Shown: positions 1 to 8,901, counted from the first letter of the stretch. The stretch is DNA of 38,449 bases from Crocinitomicaceae bacterium TMED114 (GCA_002172485.2 NHFP02000005.1:303992-342440); one strand, 5' to 3'. Notes: generated by a model from the sequence alone, not told the origin. Numbers and translations are program-made.

Positions 1-2
1 AT

Positions 3-929
3 CAAGTTGGATTCGTACCCCCGTTGACCGGAGAGTTTTGTGTGACCGTTTCCGAGGCTTGCACCACACCACCTGTGACGGCCTGCATGGAAGTCGAAGT
101 AGAACAGCCGTTTGGTCTGACTTTGACAGCGGACCCCACCCGGGGATGCGTGCCAGAAGCGATTCCCTTCTCCCACAGCATCCCTTCCACCCTCGTCCAG
201 AGTGTCGCTTGGGATTTCGGAGACGGCGGACAGAGCGCTGAAGGTGCTCCGGTCCACATTTTCGAGGAGCCCGGCGTCTATGACATCTCCCTGTCGGTGA
301 TCACCACCACGGGCTGTGTCAACACGACCATTGCAGACAACTACATCCAAGTGTACACGCCGCCGAGCGTGGGCTTCGATGCCGGACCACAGCCGACCAC
401 GGCGCCGGAGACGCGCATCGATTTCACGAGCAGCGTATCCCCAAACGTGGTCCAGTGGGATTGGACGTTCATCATCAGCGACCCGGAGGCGACGAGTTTC
501 GAGCCGAATCCGACGTACACGTTCCCGATGGGCCAAGGGGGCATCTACCCCGTGACCTTGGCGGTGCTGGACACCAACGGTTGTGAGAGCCAAGTGACCC
601 GGAACATTGAGATCTTCGACTTCTTCAATGTGTTCATCCCCAACAGCTTCACGCCGAACAACGACGGATTCAATGACCTATGGGCGGTGTATGGTACAGA
701 CATCGATCCCGACCGTTTCGAGATGTGGGTTTACAACCGCTGGGGCGAAGAGGTCTTCCACACCAAGGACGTCGATACCGGGTGGGCTGGACAAGCAGAC
801 GACGAGGTGGTGGACCCCACAGCTTGGTACTATGCCCTCGATGGGGTGTACGCGTACCGGGTCGTCCTTTATTCGGAATCGACCAATGAGAAGCGGGAAA
901 TCAAAGGGTTCATCAACTTGACCCGCTGA
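3..929 (+). CDS. PKD-domain surface protein with T9SS type B sorting domain (5' partial)
   Basis: The frame is open to the window edge, so only the last 308 residues are seen. Two PKD-like Ig folds are visible: one around WDFGDGG with the closing GVYDISLSV, and a second with VQWDWTF and GIYPVTLAV. The last ~95 residues are a gliding-motility-associated (CHU_C, type B) C-terminal domain: FIPNSFTPNNDGFND, then YNRWGEEVF, and the ending GFINLTR. Such domains send proteins through the type IX secretion system to the cell surface or medium, so this is probably a large secreted adhesin-like protein. The N-terminus and any catalytic domain lie upstream. It is followed by a strong hairpin terminator and faces a convergent operon. 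Family assignment is firm; the specific role is unknown. Confidence 0.93.
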   Translation, partial: QVGFVPPLTGEFCVTVSEACTTPPVTACMEVEVEQPFGLTLTADPTRGCVPEAIPFSHSIPSTLVQSVAWDFGDGGQSAEGAPVHIFEEPGVYDISLSVITTTGCVNTTIADNYIQVYTPPSVGFDAGPQPTTAPETRIDFTSSVSPNVVQWDWTFIISDPEATSFEPNPTYTFPMGQGGIYPVTLAVLDTNGCESQVTRNIEIFDFFNVFIPNSFTPNNDGFNDLWAVYGTDIDPDRFEMWVYNRWGEEVFHTKDVDTGWAGQADDEVVDPTAWYYALDGVYAYRVVLYSESTNEKREIKGFINLTR

Positions 930-949
930 GATTCAAACTGGTCCTCAAG

Positions 950-980
950 AAAAAGGCCGCCCCATCGGGCGGCCTTTTTT
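950..980. terminator. Bidirectional rho-independent terminator
   Basis: The 8-bp stem GGCCGCCC/GGGCGGCC (955-962 and 967-974) has a 4-nt CATC loop. It is flanked by A-rich and T-rich runs, so both strands show stem plus T-tract. It sits between the convergent 3' ends at 929 (+) and 1000 (-) and should end both transcripts. Confidence 0.9.
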
Positions 981-999
981 GTCCTTCTGGTCGGCGAAA

Positions 1000-2913
1000 T
1001 CAGCTGTTGCCTTCCGCCCAACCGAGCAATTCGTCCATGGTGCCCGTCGCCACGCTGTGGTATCCGGAGCGTGCCTTGCCGTAGATGTCCAGCGCCATGT
1101 CCATTTGGTCCGTCTCCTTCATGGCGCGGTACAGCGGCGTGAGGAACTTGCGGCGACCGACCTCGATGAGGAAGGACTCCAGTCGCGGATAGGTCGGCGT
1201 GTAGTGGCTGCGGACGGACTGCTCCATCCAGGCAAACAGAACTTCGTTGTTGCCCGTGCTGCCGATGCTCCATGTGGCGTCGAGGTCGGACATGCGCTCG
1301 GCCGGAGTGTCATCCGCGAGGTTGGACAGGAAGCGGTAGCGCTCCTGGTATACCCACTCGTTCCAAGGCAAGTCCGCCGTGGCGATGTCGCCGGATTCCC
1401 AACCTGCCAAGGTGGCGTCCACTCGCTCGATTCGGGCACTGGCGACTTGGGGGCAGTTGTCGGGCAACCCCGGTCCGTAAATCCATTCATCGAGGCGAGC
1501 GGCCGCGAGGTCGGCTTCATCAGCAAGCAGGGTCTCTTTCAAATAGGTCACGAACCGTTCGGTGTCCATGCCCTTGAAGGCATACGTCTCGAAGTAGTTC
1601 GACAGCCAAGCGTCGAAACGCTCGCGCCCCACGGTGTTTTCCAGCAAGCGCAGGAAGAAGTAGCCTTTGTCATAGGCGATGGCGGTCATGCCGTCATCGG
1701 GATCGCGGCCCTGCAGGTGGAGCTTCAGATGGGTGTCGTCGGGATTGAGGTCGCTGATGGCGTCCACCTCGTCGACGAGTCCCTGGTAGCTCAGGGTGGC
1801 GAGCATTTCGCTGACATCCCGACCGTACACGGCCTCCATGATGCGCTGCTCGAAATAGACGGTGAAGCCTTCATTGAGCCAGAAGTCATCCCATGTGGCG
1901 TTGGTCACGAGATTGCCGCTCCAGGAGTGGGCCAACTCGTGGGCCACCAGCGAGACGAGGGACCGGTCCCCGGCGATGATGGTGGGGGTGGCAAACGTCA
2001 AACGGGGATTCTCCATTCCGCCGAAGGGGAAGGCCGCGGGGAGAATGAGCAAGTCATACCGCTCCCAAGCGTATGGGCCGTACAGCCCCTCTGCCGCGAG
2101 AAGCAAGTCTTCCATTTCAGCAAATTCATACGCAGCCCTGTCGATCAGGTCTGGCGTAGCGTATACGGCGCAGCGGTCTCCAACCGAGCGGAATTCCACT
2201 TCCCCCACCGCCAGGGCCAGCAGGTAGGCGGGAATCGGCTGTGCCATGCGGAAGGTGTAGCGGCCTTCGGGCGTGACCTCGGTGGGGTTCTCGGCACTCA
2301 TCAGCGCCATCAGCCCTTTCGGCACATTGACCGTAGCGTCATATGAGAACCGGACGCCCGGCGAATCCTGCACCGGAATCCACGTCCGCGCCAGGATGGC
2401 CTGACTTTGGGTGAAGAGGAAGGGCGCCTGGTCTTCCTGGGCTTCCACCCATAGCAGGGCGTTGGCATCCGGGCTGGAGGTGTAGTGGATGGCCACTTGC
2501 TTGGCGTCCTCCGACAGGGGAACCGTCAAGGCACTTCCAATGAAGGGTTGGGCATCGCCTAGGGTGAAGGAGGCTTCAGCTCCGTCCACGGTGACCGTGT
2601 GCACGGTGAGGTCATGGGTGTCGAAGACAATGCGTTGGGCATCGTCTGCCGTCTCGATGTCGTAGGTCGCCGTGCCGGTGATGGTCCGCGTGTTGAAGTC
2701 CACGGTCGCGTCCCAGTTGAGGTGGGTGATGCGGGCTTCAGCTGGACGGGAGTAGCTGTGGTGATCGGTGACTTGGTTCATGGCGAGAACGCGTTGGGCC
2801 TTGGCATTGGAAGCGGCGTCTTCTGAGGAAGATGGCCCTGCACACGAAGCGAGCAAGGCGCACATTCCGAGAAGTCCAGTCGACCAGCGACCTGAGAGAA
2901 AGTTGGAATTCAT
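1000..2913 (-). CDS. M1 family aminopeptidase, lipoprotein (leukotriene A4 hydrolase-like)
   Basis: A 637-residue zinc metallopeptidase that should remove N-terminal residues from peptides outside the cytoplasm. The N-terminus has a hydrophobic segment ending in the lipobox LASC (Cys24), so it is predicted to be a lipoprotein. The M1 signatures are complete: exopeptidase motif GGMEN at 298-302, zinc site HELAH at 325-329, third ligand Glu348 in NEGF exactly 18 residues later, and a Y-x-KG motif with Tyr414 matching the transition-state tyrosine. The order and the C-terminal helical region resemble the LTA4H/cold-active aminopeptidase group. It is the last gene of the minus-strand run, starting 9 nt after bioY. 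A second, more distant M1 enzyme lies just upstream at 3480-5342. The ATG at 2913 is well placed for the signal peptide. Confidence 0.95.
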   Translation of the reverse strand: MNSNFLSGRWSTGLLGMCALLASCAGPSSSEDAASNAKAQRVLAMNQVTDHHSYSRPAEARITHLNWDATVDFNTRTITGTATYDIETADDAQRIVFDTHDLTVHTVTVDGAEASFTLGDAQPFIGSALTVPLSEDAKQVAIHYTSSPDANALLWVEAQEDQAPFLFTQSQAILARTWIPVQDSPGVRFSYDATVNVPKGLMALMSAENPTEVTPEGRYTFRMAQPIPAYLLALAVGEVEFRSVGDRCAVYATPDLIDRAAYEFAEMEDLLLAAEGLYGPYAWERYDLLILPAAFPFGGMENPRLTFATPTIIAGDRSLVSLVAHELAHSWSGNLVTNATWDDFWLNEGFTVYFEQRIMEAVYGRDVSEMLATLSYQGLVDEVDAISDLNPDDTHLKLHLQGRDPDDGMTAIAYDKGYFFLRLLENTVGRERFDAWLSNYFETYAFKGMDTERFVTYLKETLLADEADLAAARLDEWIYGPGLPDNCPQVASARIERVDATLAGWESGDIATADLPWNEWVYQERYRFLSNLADDTPAERMSDLDATWSIGSTGNNEVLFAWMEQSVRSHYTPTYPRLESFLIEVGRRKFLTPLYRAMKETDQMDMALDIYGKARSGYHSVATGTMDELLGWAEGNS

Positions 2914-2922
2914 GCGGGCAAA

Positions 2923-3480
2923 TTACGCCCGTCCCTGAACCCCGCGCAGGACGAGGACCGAAAGAAGGGTGCCCATGGCCGATTTCAGGGCGATGGGACG
3001 GGCCAGCGTTTGGACGAGGGCGGTGACGTCGAGGGTCGGGTCAAACCGCATTTGCCAGGGAATGCCGAACGCGAGAATGACGGCGTGTCCGGCCACCATA
3101 CCGAGGGCGACCCACCCGTATTTCTGGCGGGGCGTTTCCCCGGGCACGCGGTCTGCGAACAGGCCAAGCAGGAATGCCACGATGGGAAAGCCCAGCAGGT
3201 ATCCTCCAGTGGGTCCGGCGATCACCTCCACACCGGAGCGGTAGTCGGCGAAGACCGGCAGCCCGGCAATCCCCGCGAGGAGGTAGACCACTACGGCGAG
3301 CCCGCCGGCGCGCCACCCCAGCATGAGGGGGATCCAGCAGACGAGCAGGGATTGGAGGCTCAATGGAAGCACCCCCTCCATGTCGAGGGCGATGGGCCCC
3401 AGTCCGCCCAGCAACAGCGCGCCGAGCAGCGCCTGAAGTCCCCAGTGAAGGCCGTTATCGCTGAGTTTGTCAGTAAGCAT
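2923..3480 (-). CDS. bioY: Biotin transporter substrate-binding subunit BioY
   Basis: A 185-residue integral membrane protein with about six hydrophobic segments. It has the BioY hallmarks: LPLSLQSLLV (39-48), GIAGLPVF (70-77) and GPTGGYLLGF (89-98). BioY is the S component of the energy-coupling-factor biotin importer. No EcfA or EcfT gene is nearby, so it either uses distant shared modules or works alone, as some BioY proteins do. The start was set to the ATG at 3480 because its A is also the last base of the upstream peptidase's TGA (a TGATG overlap), which suggests translational coupling. A longer reading frame extends upstream but only antisense-style through the peptidase gene and adds no plausible membrane sequence. 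Confidence 0.93.
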   Translation of the reverse strand: MLTDKLSDNGLHWGLQALLGALLLGGLGPIALDMEGVLPLSLQSLLVCWIPLMLGWRAGGLAVVVYLLAGIAGLPVFADYRSGVEVIAGPTGGYLLGFPIVAFLLGLFADRVPGETPRQKYGWVALGMVAGHAVILAFGIPWQMRFDPTLDVTALVQTLARPIALKSAMGTLLSVLVLRGVQGRA

Positions 3481-5342
3481 CAGTGGTCGCCACCGTCGTT
3501 GCGCCACTCCTGCAGGGTGCCGCTGGACAGTTCCACGAGGTTGTTGGAGCGGTCTGCATCGGCGGTCAGGCGCGCTGCGTCCACTTCGACGGTGCATCCC
3601 GGCATGGAGTTCGGCAAGGTGAGGGTGTACGTGGGGTGGGTCCATGGCCAAGCCGCGTGCACGGTTTCTGCTTCTGCCAAGGGACGGTGTCCTTGGGTCA
3701 CCACTTGGGGAAGGTGGTGGTCGGAGACGGTGCCATTGGCATCGGTGATGCGGACATCCACTGGAAGGGGCAGCAAGCCGACACGCTCGAGTGTGATGGT
3801 GGTCGCGTCCTCGGTTACCACGACGCTGCGGATGGCCACGTCGACGTGGTGGGTGGAATTCAACATGTATTGGAAGTACGTGTCGAGCTCCAGTCCGCTT
3901 TCGCGCTCCATGACCCGCTTGAAATCCACGGGTCCGGGGTGGCTGAAGGCCCACTCGTCGAAGTACCGCTTGATGCCGGCATCCCGCGCTTCACGGCCGA
4001 TGACGGCGGCGAGTTGGTTCATCAGCACCTCGCCCTTGCTGTAGGCACCGGTACCGTAAGCCCGGTTGGTGACGTAGTGGTCGGCGTGGGTGGACAGGGG
4101 CTCCTCGCCACCATCCCGCACGAGGTTGAGGTAGCCGCCGTACGCCCAGTAGTGCGGTTGGTCGCGAGACTCGTTGAACTCCTCGGCGAGGAACTCGGAT
4201 TCGATCCAGGAAGTGAACCCTTCGTCCATCCATTCGTGGAGGCTTTCGTTGGTGGCGAGCAGGCCCTGGAACCAGGCGTGGGCCATCTCGTGGGCGGTGA
4301 CGCCGACGAGGCTGCGCAGGTTGCGGTTGCCGCGGACGAGCGTGCACATTGGGTACTCCATGCCGCCATCTCCGCCTTCGATGACGGTGTACTGCGGCCA
4401 GGGGTAGGTGCCGACGTGGTCCGAGTAGTACTCCATGGCGCGGGCGGCGATCTCGGGAAGCTCTTCCCATGCGCTGTAGCTCGTGTCCGCTTGGTGGATG
4501 AAATGCAACAGGGGGCCGTCCTCCATCTGCAGGGCCTTGTGAACGAAGTCGGGATCGGCCGCCCAAGCGAAGTCGATGACGTTCTCCGCCACGAAATGCC
4601 AGTCGATGATGCCTTCACTCGGCGTCGGGCCATCGCCGTACCCATGGCCACAGTCCTCTGGATTCTGCAGCACGCCGGTGCCTCCAATCATGTAGGCCGC
4701 TGGCATGTGAATGGTCACGTCGTAGTCCCCCCAGACCCCATGGAATTCCCGGCCGATGTACGGGTTGGTGTGCCAGCCGTGGTGGTCATACTCACACACA
4801 CGCGGGTACCATTGGGTCATGCTGTATTCGACGCCTTGCGCATTCATCCAGCCGGAACGGCGGACTTGGCGGGGAACTTGCGCGTCCCATGCGAGGTGGA
4901 TGCGGACCTTCTTGCCGGGGGCGAGAGCCTTGGGGAGGGTCAGCCACCCGATGGTACCCACAGTGTTGAATTCGGCGGAGGCTTTGCCGACGCGGGCTTC
5001 GTTCACCTTGATCCAGCCCCATTCTTCTTCGGGCAGGTTCACGATGCGATCTCCGACGCGACGGTCCGGGTCGACGATGTTCCGGCTGCGCACATCCATC
5101 ATGCTTTCAGGTTGGAAGGCATTGAAGAACAGGTGAAACGGGATGCGTTCCAGCACATCCGGGCTGTGATTGATGTAGGTCAACTCCATGACGCCGGCGT
5201 ACTGGTGCACACCGACGTCCATGGTGATGTCCATGGTGCAGTCCATTTCCTGTTGCCAACCGGGGTATTGACCCAATGCAGTGAGTGTGCAGGTCGCGAG
5301 CAGAGCAGCGAAACCAGCGGGGTAGAGGCGGGAGAATTTCAT
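3480..5342 (-). CDS. Secreted M1 family metallopeptidase
   Basis: A 620-residue protein with an N-terminal signal peptide (about residues 1-24, ending near TALG-QYP). Zinc-site residues are intact: HEMAH at 351-355, Glu374 in DEGF 18 residues after the second His, and the exopeptidase-type motif GGMEYP at 326-331. The M1 catalytic core is followed by a short helical part and a beta-rich tail. It differs from the neighbouring M1 lipoprotein in having GGMEYP instead of GGMEN and no lipobox, so the two are separate subfamilies and not a recent duplication. It starts 19 nt after the DUF2461 gene and overlaps bioY by 1 nt. Expected location is the periplasm or outside. The substrate is unknown beyond peptides. 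Confidence 0.94.
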   Translation of the reverse strand: MKFSRLYPAGFAALLATCTLTALGQYPGWQQEMDCTMDITMDVGVHQYAGVMELTYINHSPDVLERIPFHLFFNAFQPESMMDVRSRNIVDPDRRVGDRIVNLPEEEWGWIKVNEARVGKASAEFNTVGTIGWLTLPKALAPGKKVRIHLAWDAQVPRQVRRSGWMNAQGVEYSMTQWYPRVCEYDHHGWHTNPYIGREFHGVWGDYDVTIHMPAAYMIGGTGVLQNPEDCGHGYGDGPTPSEGIIDWHFVAENVIDFAWAADPDFVHKALQMEDGPLLHFIHQADTSYSAWEELPEIAARAMEYYSDHVGTYPWPQYTVIEGGDGGMEYPMCTLVRGNRNLRSLVGVTAHEMAHAWFQGLLATNESLHEWMDEGFTSWIESEFLAEEFNESRDQPHYWAYGGYLNLVRDGGEEPLSTHADHYVTNRAYGTGAYSKGEVLMNQLAAVIGREARDAGIKRYFDEWAFSHPGPVDFKRVMERESGLELDTYFQYMLNSTHHVDVAIRSVVVTEDATTITLERVGLLPLPVDVRITDANGTVSDHHLPQVVTQGHRPLAEAETVHAAWPWTHPTYTLTLPNSMPGCTVEVDAARLTADADRSNNLVELSSGTLQEWRNDGGDH

Positions 5343-5361
5343 GGAGGCGGGAAGTTAGCCA

Positions 5362-6033
5362 TCAACCGGCCCGAAGGCCGTCTTTGAGGTAGTTGCGGAG
5401 GGGCGTGGCGGCATCAAAATGGGCCATCACGACATCGATCAAGTCGTCACGTAGCAGCGTGGCGGCCGGCAGATTGGCCATGTAGTAGAACTGTTTGTTG
5501 AGGATGTGGGGACAGGATTCCGCAGGCGCTTGGAACTCCTTGGGCAGACGAACGTTGCGCTCGCCCAGCACGCTGCCATAGTGTCGAACAAAGTCAGGGT
5601 CGGCGATCAAGTCGTTGAATGCCTGAGGATTGGATGCCATCTGTTCCCGCAGTATGTACAGGTCGTCTTTTTCCATCCAGTACGCTCCACCACCAATGCG
5701 AACGGAGTGGGCATCGGCGTGGAAATACAGTCCGGGATCGCTCGATTTCTTGCCGCCGGGGGCAATGCCGGCCGAGGCATGGGTCTTGTACGGTGTCTTG
5801 TCCTTGGAGAATCTCGTGTCCCGGTGAATGCGAAAAATGCACTTCTTGGCTTCGGTTCCGGCAAAATCCTCATCGCGTTCGGCGCAGGCGACAATGAGCT
5901 CGGTGACGAACACTTTGAAGGGGTCGCGGACGTGCCGTTCGTAGTCCTTTTTTTGCGCGGCGAACCAGTCACGGTCATTGTGGGCTTCGAGTCCGGAGAA
6001 GAAGGCGTGGAATTCAGGGGTGAAATGGGCCAT
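5362..6033 (-). CDS. DUF2461 family protein
   Basis: A 223-residue soluble protein. It carries the family's conserved stretch FRIHRDTRFSKDKTPYKTH (67-85), followed by the glycine-rich GIAPGGKKSSDPGLYFH and GGGAYWM segments. The family is widespread in bacteria and also occurs in fungi, but its biochemical role is not established. The ATG at 6033 is chosen because the conserved N-terminus (FTPEFHAFFSGLEAHNDRDWF) begins right after it; the longer frame upstream runs into the end of the glycosyltransferase gene. It starts 17 nt after that gene's stop codon, inside the same operon. No signal peptide or membrane segment is seen, so it is predicted to be cytoplasmic. Confidence 0.9.
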   Translation of the reverse strand: MAHFTPEFHAFFSGLEAHNDRDWFAAQKKDYERHVRDPFKVFVTELIVACAERDEDFAGTEAKKCIFRIHRDTRFSKDKTPYKTHASAGIAPGGKKSSDPGLYFHADAHSVRIGGGAYWMEKDDLYILREQMASNPQAFNDLIADPDFVRHYGSVLGERNVRLPKEFQAPAESCPHILNKQFYYMANLPAATLLRDDLIDVVMAHFDAATPLRNYLKDGLRAG

Positions 6034-6050
6034 GGGCAAGGGCTTTATGG

Positions 6051-7571
6051 TCAAGGACAAGGAAGGGCATCCTCGACCGCATAAATCATGATGCGCTCCG
6101 AGGAATTGATGGGGTTCAACCGCTCGAGCCAACGGTCGATGCGGCTGGATTGAATCGTGGTGACATACCGGATTCCAGGCAGGTCCGCCTTATAGGCTTG
6201 CACGGCTTCAGCCAAGTGTTCCCTGCCTTGGAACAGCAAGTATTCCGGCGGATGGGCGCACCAACGGGCCGCTACTTCAGCAGGCGGTTTCGCGCGGCTA
6301 TCCCGGCGATTGTCAATGTGATGGACGTGCCAGCCTCCGCTATAGAACCGCGGCGGCATCGATCCGCTGTCGACCTGAATCATGGCGAAATCTTCAGCAC
6401 CGGCCTCGTACAGGAAGGACATGGCCTGGACCCGGGCGCGTTTGGCCTCATACGTGACAGTGCCGGCGAGCAGCACGATGTTCAATGCCCAAAATGCGCT
6501 CCACAAGGCCTGCTCCAAGCGACGGTGTCGAGACCACCAACGGCTGCGCTGGCGCCACAGGTCCCACCCTACGGCGCCAAGGACCAGAAGGGCCGGTACG
6601 GCCGGTAGGATGAAGCGTTCCTGCTTGTTGACGAAAGCACTGTGGAAGACGAGGAAGGCGACCACGGGAATGGCCACCCGCCACCACACCGGCTGGGCAG
6701 AACGCCGGTGGAGGGCACCCCAAAAGATCATCAGGCTCGATGGGGGAATGAGCAGTCCGAGCAGGGTGAGGATGTACTGATACCAGGGGCCGCTCGGGTA
6801 GTTGCCTGCGTTTTCGGCGTTGTAGTCGATGTACGCGCGGAGCTGGACCAAAGGCTCGCCCCACACGAAGAGGTCCGCTCCCTGCATGAGGAAAAAGGTG
6901 GTCAATGCGGTGAACCCGATGGCAAGGAGCGCGCGCAGCTGTTTCTGGAGCAGGAGAACTGGAACGAGGCCGATGCCGAACAGGCCGCATTGGTAGCGCA
7001 GTCCAGTGGCGATGCCAATGCCGATGCCCGCGGTGACGATGGCCTTCCACCCGAGGCGTTCCTCGCGACTCAGGGCCCAGAACGCCCACATGAGCGGCGG
7101 AATGCACACCATCTCCACCAATTGATGGACGGACAGGAGCGGCCAGAATCCTCCGGCGGCCATCCACCAGGCTGCCGTGACCGCTACGGAAGGCTTGGAC
7201 GGGGCCAGATGACGGGCCAGCCCATAGGCGAGCAGGATGAGAAGACAGGAGTACAGACCGTGCAGGATGCGGATGACCCACATCTGGTGCTGTGGATCGG
7301 AGAGGCCAAGGTGGGGGAGGGCCGCAAAGATGAAAAACTGGGTTCCGACGTAGGCGAAGTTGGCGGGATGCGCCTCCGGCTCTCCGGTCTGGTTCCACGG
7401 CAACCAGCGGTTGTAGTCCTCACCGGCGGCCCAGCTGGCGCCGGCTTCGACCACCAGGAAGTGGTCGTCGTGCATCAGGTAGCCTGTGCTGAATGTGGCC
7501 GCAATGAGCCTCAACAAGAGGCCGACCGCGAGGGGGGCAAAGAGGGGGTGTTGATGGAGGGGGCGGTTCAC
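6051..7571 (-). CDS. GT22-like (Alg9/PIG-B type) membrane glycosyltransferase
   Basis: A 506-residue protein with roughly ten hydrophobic segments. After the first membrane helix there is an acidic loop HDDHF (34-38), in the place where GT-C enzymes carry their catalytic Asp/Glu. HSAFVNKQERFILP (310-323) matches the H-x-K/E-x-RF-x-x-P signature of the GT22 mannosyltransferase group. It probably transfers a sugar from a polyprenyl-phosphate donor to an envelope glycan on the periplasmic side; the sugar is not predictable. The start is set to GTG at 7571, which forms a 4-nt GTGA overlap with the ribH stop; a TTG at 7586 would also be in frame. The C-terminal ~150 residues form a soluble domain. 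Confidence 0.8.
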   Translation of the reverse strand: MNRPLHQHPLFAPLAVGLLLRLIAATFSTGYLMHDDHFLVVEAGASWAAGEDYNRWLPWNQTGEPEAHPANFAYVGTQFFIFAALPHLGLSDPQHQMWVIRILHGLYSCLLILLAYGLARHLAPSKPSVAVTAAWWMAAGGFWPLLSVHQLVEMVCIPPLMWAFWALSREERLGWKAIVTAGIGIGIATGLRYQCGLFGIGLVPVLLLQKQLRALLAIGFTALTTFFLMQGADLFVWGEPLVQLRAYIDYNAENAGNYPSGPWYQYILTLLGLLIPPSSLMIFWGALHRRSAQPVWWRVAIPVVAFLVFHSAFVNKQERFILPAVPALLVLGAVGWDLWRQRSRWWSRHRRLEQALWSAFWALNIVLLAGTVTYEAKRARVQAMSFLYEAGAEDFAMIQVDSGSMPPRFYSGGWHVHHIDNRRDSRAKPPAEVAARWCAHPPEYLLFQGREHLAEAVQAYKADLPGIRYVTTIQSSRIDRWLERLNPINSSERIMIYAVEDALPCP

Positions 7572-8080
7572 AGTCCGATGCCCCAATCTTGTCCGTGTTG
7601 GAGTTCCCGGCGAAGGCGCGCCATTTGCAGCGCTGCCACAGCAGCCTCCACACCCTTGTTGCCGTGTCGACCTCCGGATCTCGCGCGGGACTGTTCGATG
7701 TTGTCGTCTGTCAAAACGCAGAAGACCGCGGGCTTGTCCGCATCCATTCCAGCGCGCAGGACGCCCGAGGCTGCGGCTTGGCAGACGTAGTCGAAGTGGG
7801 CTGTCTCTCCGCGAATGACACTGCCGACAGCGATGACGGCATCACAACGGCCGTGGGTCAGGAGCCATTGGCAGGCCAAAGGCAATTCAAAACTTCCCGG
7901 AACGTTGCGGTTGAGGATGTCGGTCACGCCGACCTCGGAGAGAACATGCAGCGCCCCATCCCGCAAGGCATGGGTGATTTCGTGGTTCCATTCGGCCACA
8001 GCCAATCCGATGCGGAAGTCCGCACAATCCCGGAGGCCCTCCACGTCAAAGGCGGAGAGGTCGTGACCTTCTGTGGCCAT
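7568..8080 (-). CDS. ribH: 6,7-dimethyl-8-ribityllumazine synthase
   Basis: A 170-residue enzyme of riboflavin synthesis that condenses 5-amino-6-ribitylamino-uracil with 3,4-dihydroxy-2-butanone 4-phosphate to give lumazine. The active-site motifs are all present: WN (31-32), GSFELP (62-67), RGETAHFDYV (90-99, catalytic His95) and NKGVEAA (141-147). The length is normal. The ATG at 8080 is preferred over a TTG two codons upstream. It starts 6 nt after the TPR gene's stop and overlaps the downstream glycosyltransferase through GTGA, so it is within one operon. The TPR gene upstream, with recF and DUF721 divergent, is as I recall a common gene order in Flavobacteriales. Confidence 0.96.
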   Translation of the reverse strand: MATEGHDLSAFDVEGLRDCADFRIGLAVAEWNHEITHALRDGALHVLSEVGVTDILNRNVPGSFELPLACQWLLTHGRCDAVIAVGSVIRGETAHFDYVCQAAASGVLRAGMDADKPAVFCVLTDDNIEQSRARSGGRHGNKGVEAAVAALQMARLRRELQHGQDWGIGL

Positions 8081-8086
8081 GAACAA

Positions 8087-8764
8087 TCAGCCTGTGATGG
8101 AGGCGGCGAGGCCTTCAGCCGTGGCCTTGAGGTTGGAGGCGGAGTAATCCTGGACGATGCGGTCCAGCTTGGACTTCGCACTGCCATTGTCGCCCAATTC
8201 GAGGTCCACCAACGCACCCTTGTAGAGGGCGATGGGAGCGAGGTAGTCTTCACCAATGGAGCTGCCTGCCATGCTGGCGGCGCGGTCAAAGGCGCTGGCG
8301 GCAGCATCGAGGTTGCCCAGTTCCACTTCGCAATCGCCGATGTTGATGGTGGCGAGCGTGGAGAGGATGTCGTCGTTCAAGCCGGCGTTTTCAAAGGCTT
8401 CGATGGCACCAGCGAAGTCGCCCTGCTGGCGGAGCAGGATGCCCGCCTCATAGCCAGCACGGGAGGCCGCTTTGGTACCGTCGTGGTTGTCGATGACTTC
8501 GAGCAGGCTAGGGTAGAGACCGTCCCCGTTGAGGGCGAGGTCCACACTGTCCATCATGAAGTACTGCTCGGCGCGCCAGACGTGCTCATTGGCTTCCATT
8601 TCGGCAGGTTCGACGATGAACTTGCCGTAGCCGACGATGCCGAGGATGACGACGGCCACTGCGGCAATCGCGATGATCAGGTTGCGGCTGTTGTTTTCAA
8701 TGAACTGTTCCGTCTTGTCGGTCAGTTCTTCAATCGGAGCGCCGGTGTTGTTGTCTGCGGCCAT
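8087..8764 (-). CDS. Membrane-anchored TPR protein (YfgM-like)
   Basis: A 225-residue protein with a short acidic cytoplasmic N-terminus, one membrane helix (about residues 29-50, NLIIAIAAVAVVILGIVGYG), and a periplasmic region of TPR-like helix pairs (for example GDFAGAIEAFENAG and GNLDAAASAFDRAA). This layout matches YfgM, the SecYEG-associated periplasmic chaperone partner, and its Bacteroidota relatives. A role near the secretion machinery is inferred from architecture only. The ATG at 8764 is used; the longer frame continues into the recF promoter region and adds no conserved sequence. It is the first gene of the minus-strand run. A TATTTTTG -7 element lies at 8858-8865. Confidence 0.85.
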   Translation of the reverse strand: MAADNNTGAPIEELTDKTEQFIENNSRNLIIAIAAVAVVILGIVGYGKFIVEPAEMEANEHVWRAEQYFMMDSVDLALNGDGLYPSLLEVIDNHDGTKAASRAGYEAGILLRQQGDFAGAIEAFENAGLNDDILSTLATINIGDCEVELGNLDAAASAFDRAASMAGSSIGEDYLAPIALYKGALVDLELGDNGSAKSKLDRIVQDYSASNLKATAEGLAASITG

Positions 8765-8857
8765 GGAGGTCGATGTTGTCGTTCTTGATAAGCTCCGGAA
8801 TTCTCCGTGGAAAAAGCCGGGCCACATCCGAGGGCCGAAGCCCACTTTTGCGGACGG

Positions 8858-8865
8858 CAAAAATA
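8858..8865 (-). promoter_or_regulatory. -7 element for the TPR-ribH-M1 operon
   Basis: On the minus strand this reads TATTTTTG, an exact match to the Bacteroidota TAnnTTTG element. It lies in the 137-bp divergent gap between the TPR gene and recF and would give a leader of about 85-90 nt. No good -33 TTTG box was found at normal spacing, so confidence is moderate. No clear recF promoter was seen in the same gap. Confidence 0.45.
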
Positions 8866-8901
8866 GCCAAAGTGACCGAGTCTGAGACTTCCTCCATCCG
8901 C

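Noticed and set aside
1000-5342. The two M1 peptidases as a recent tandem duplication
   Set aside because: Their motifs (GGMEN versus GGMEYP), export signals and C-termini differ clearly, so they are separate subfamilies.
3483-5387. 634-codon plus-strand open frame
   Set aside because: Antisense shadow of the M1 peptidase caused by GC-rich third positions; no recognisable domain.
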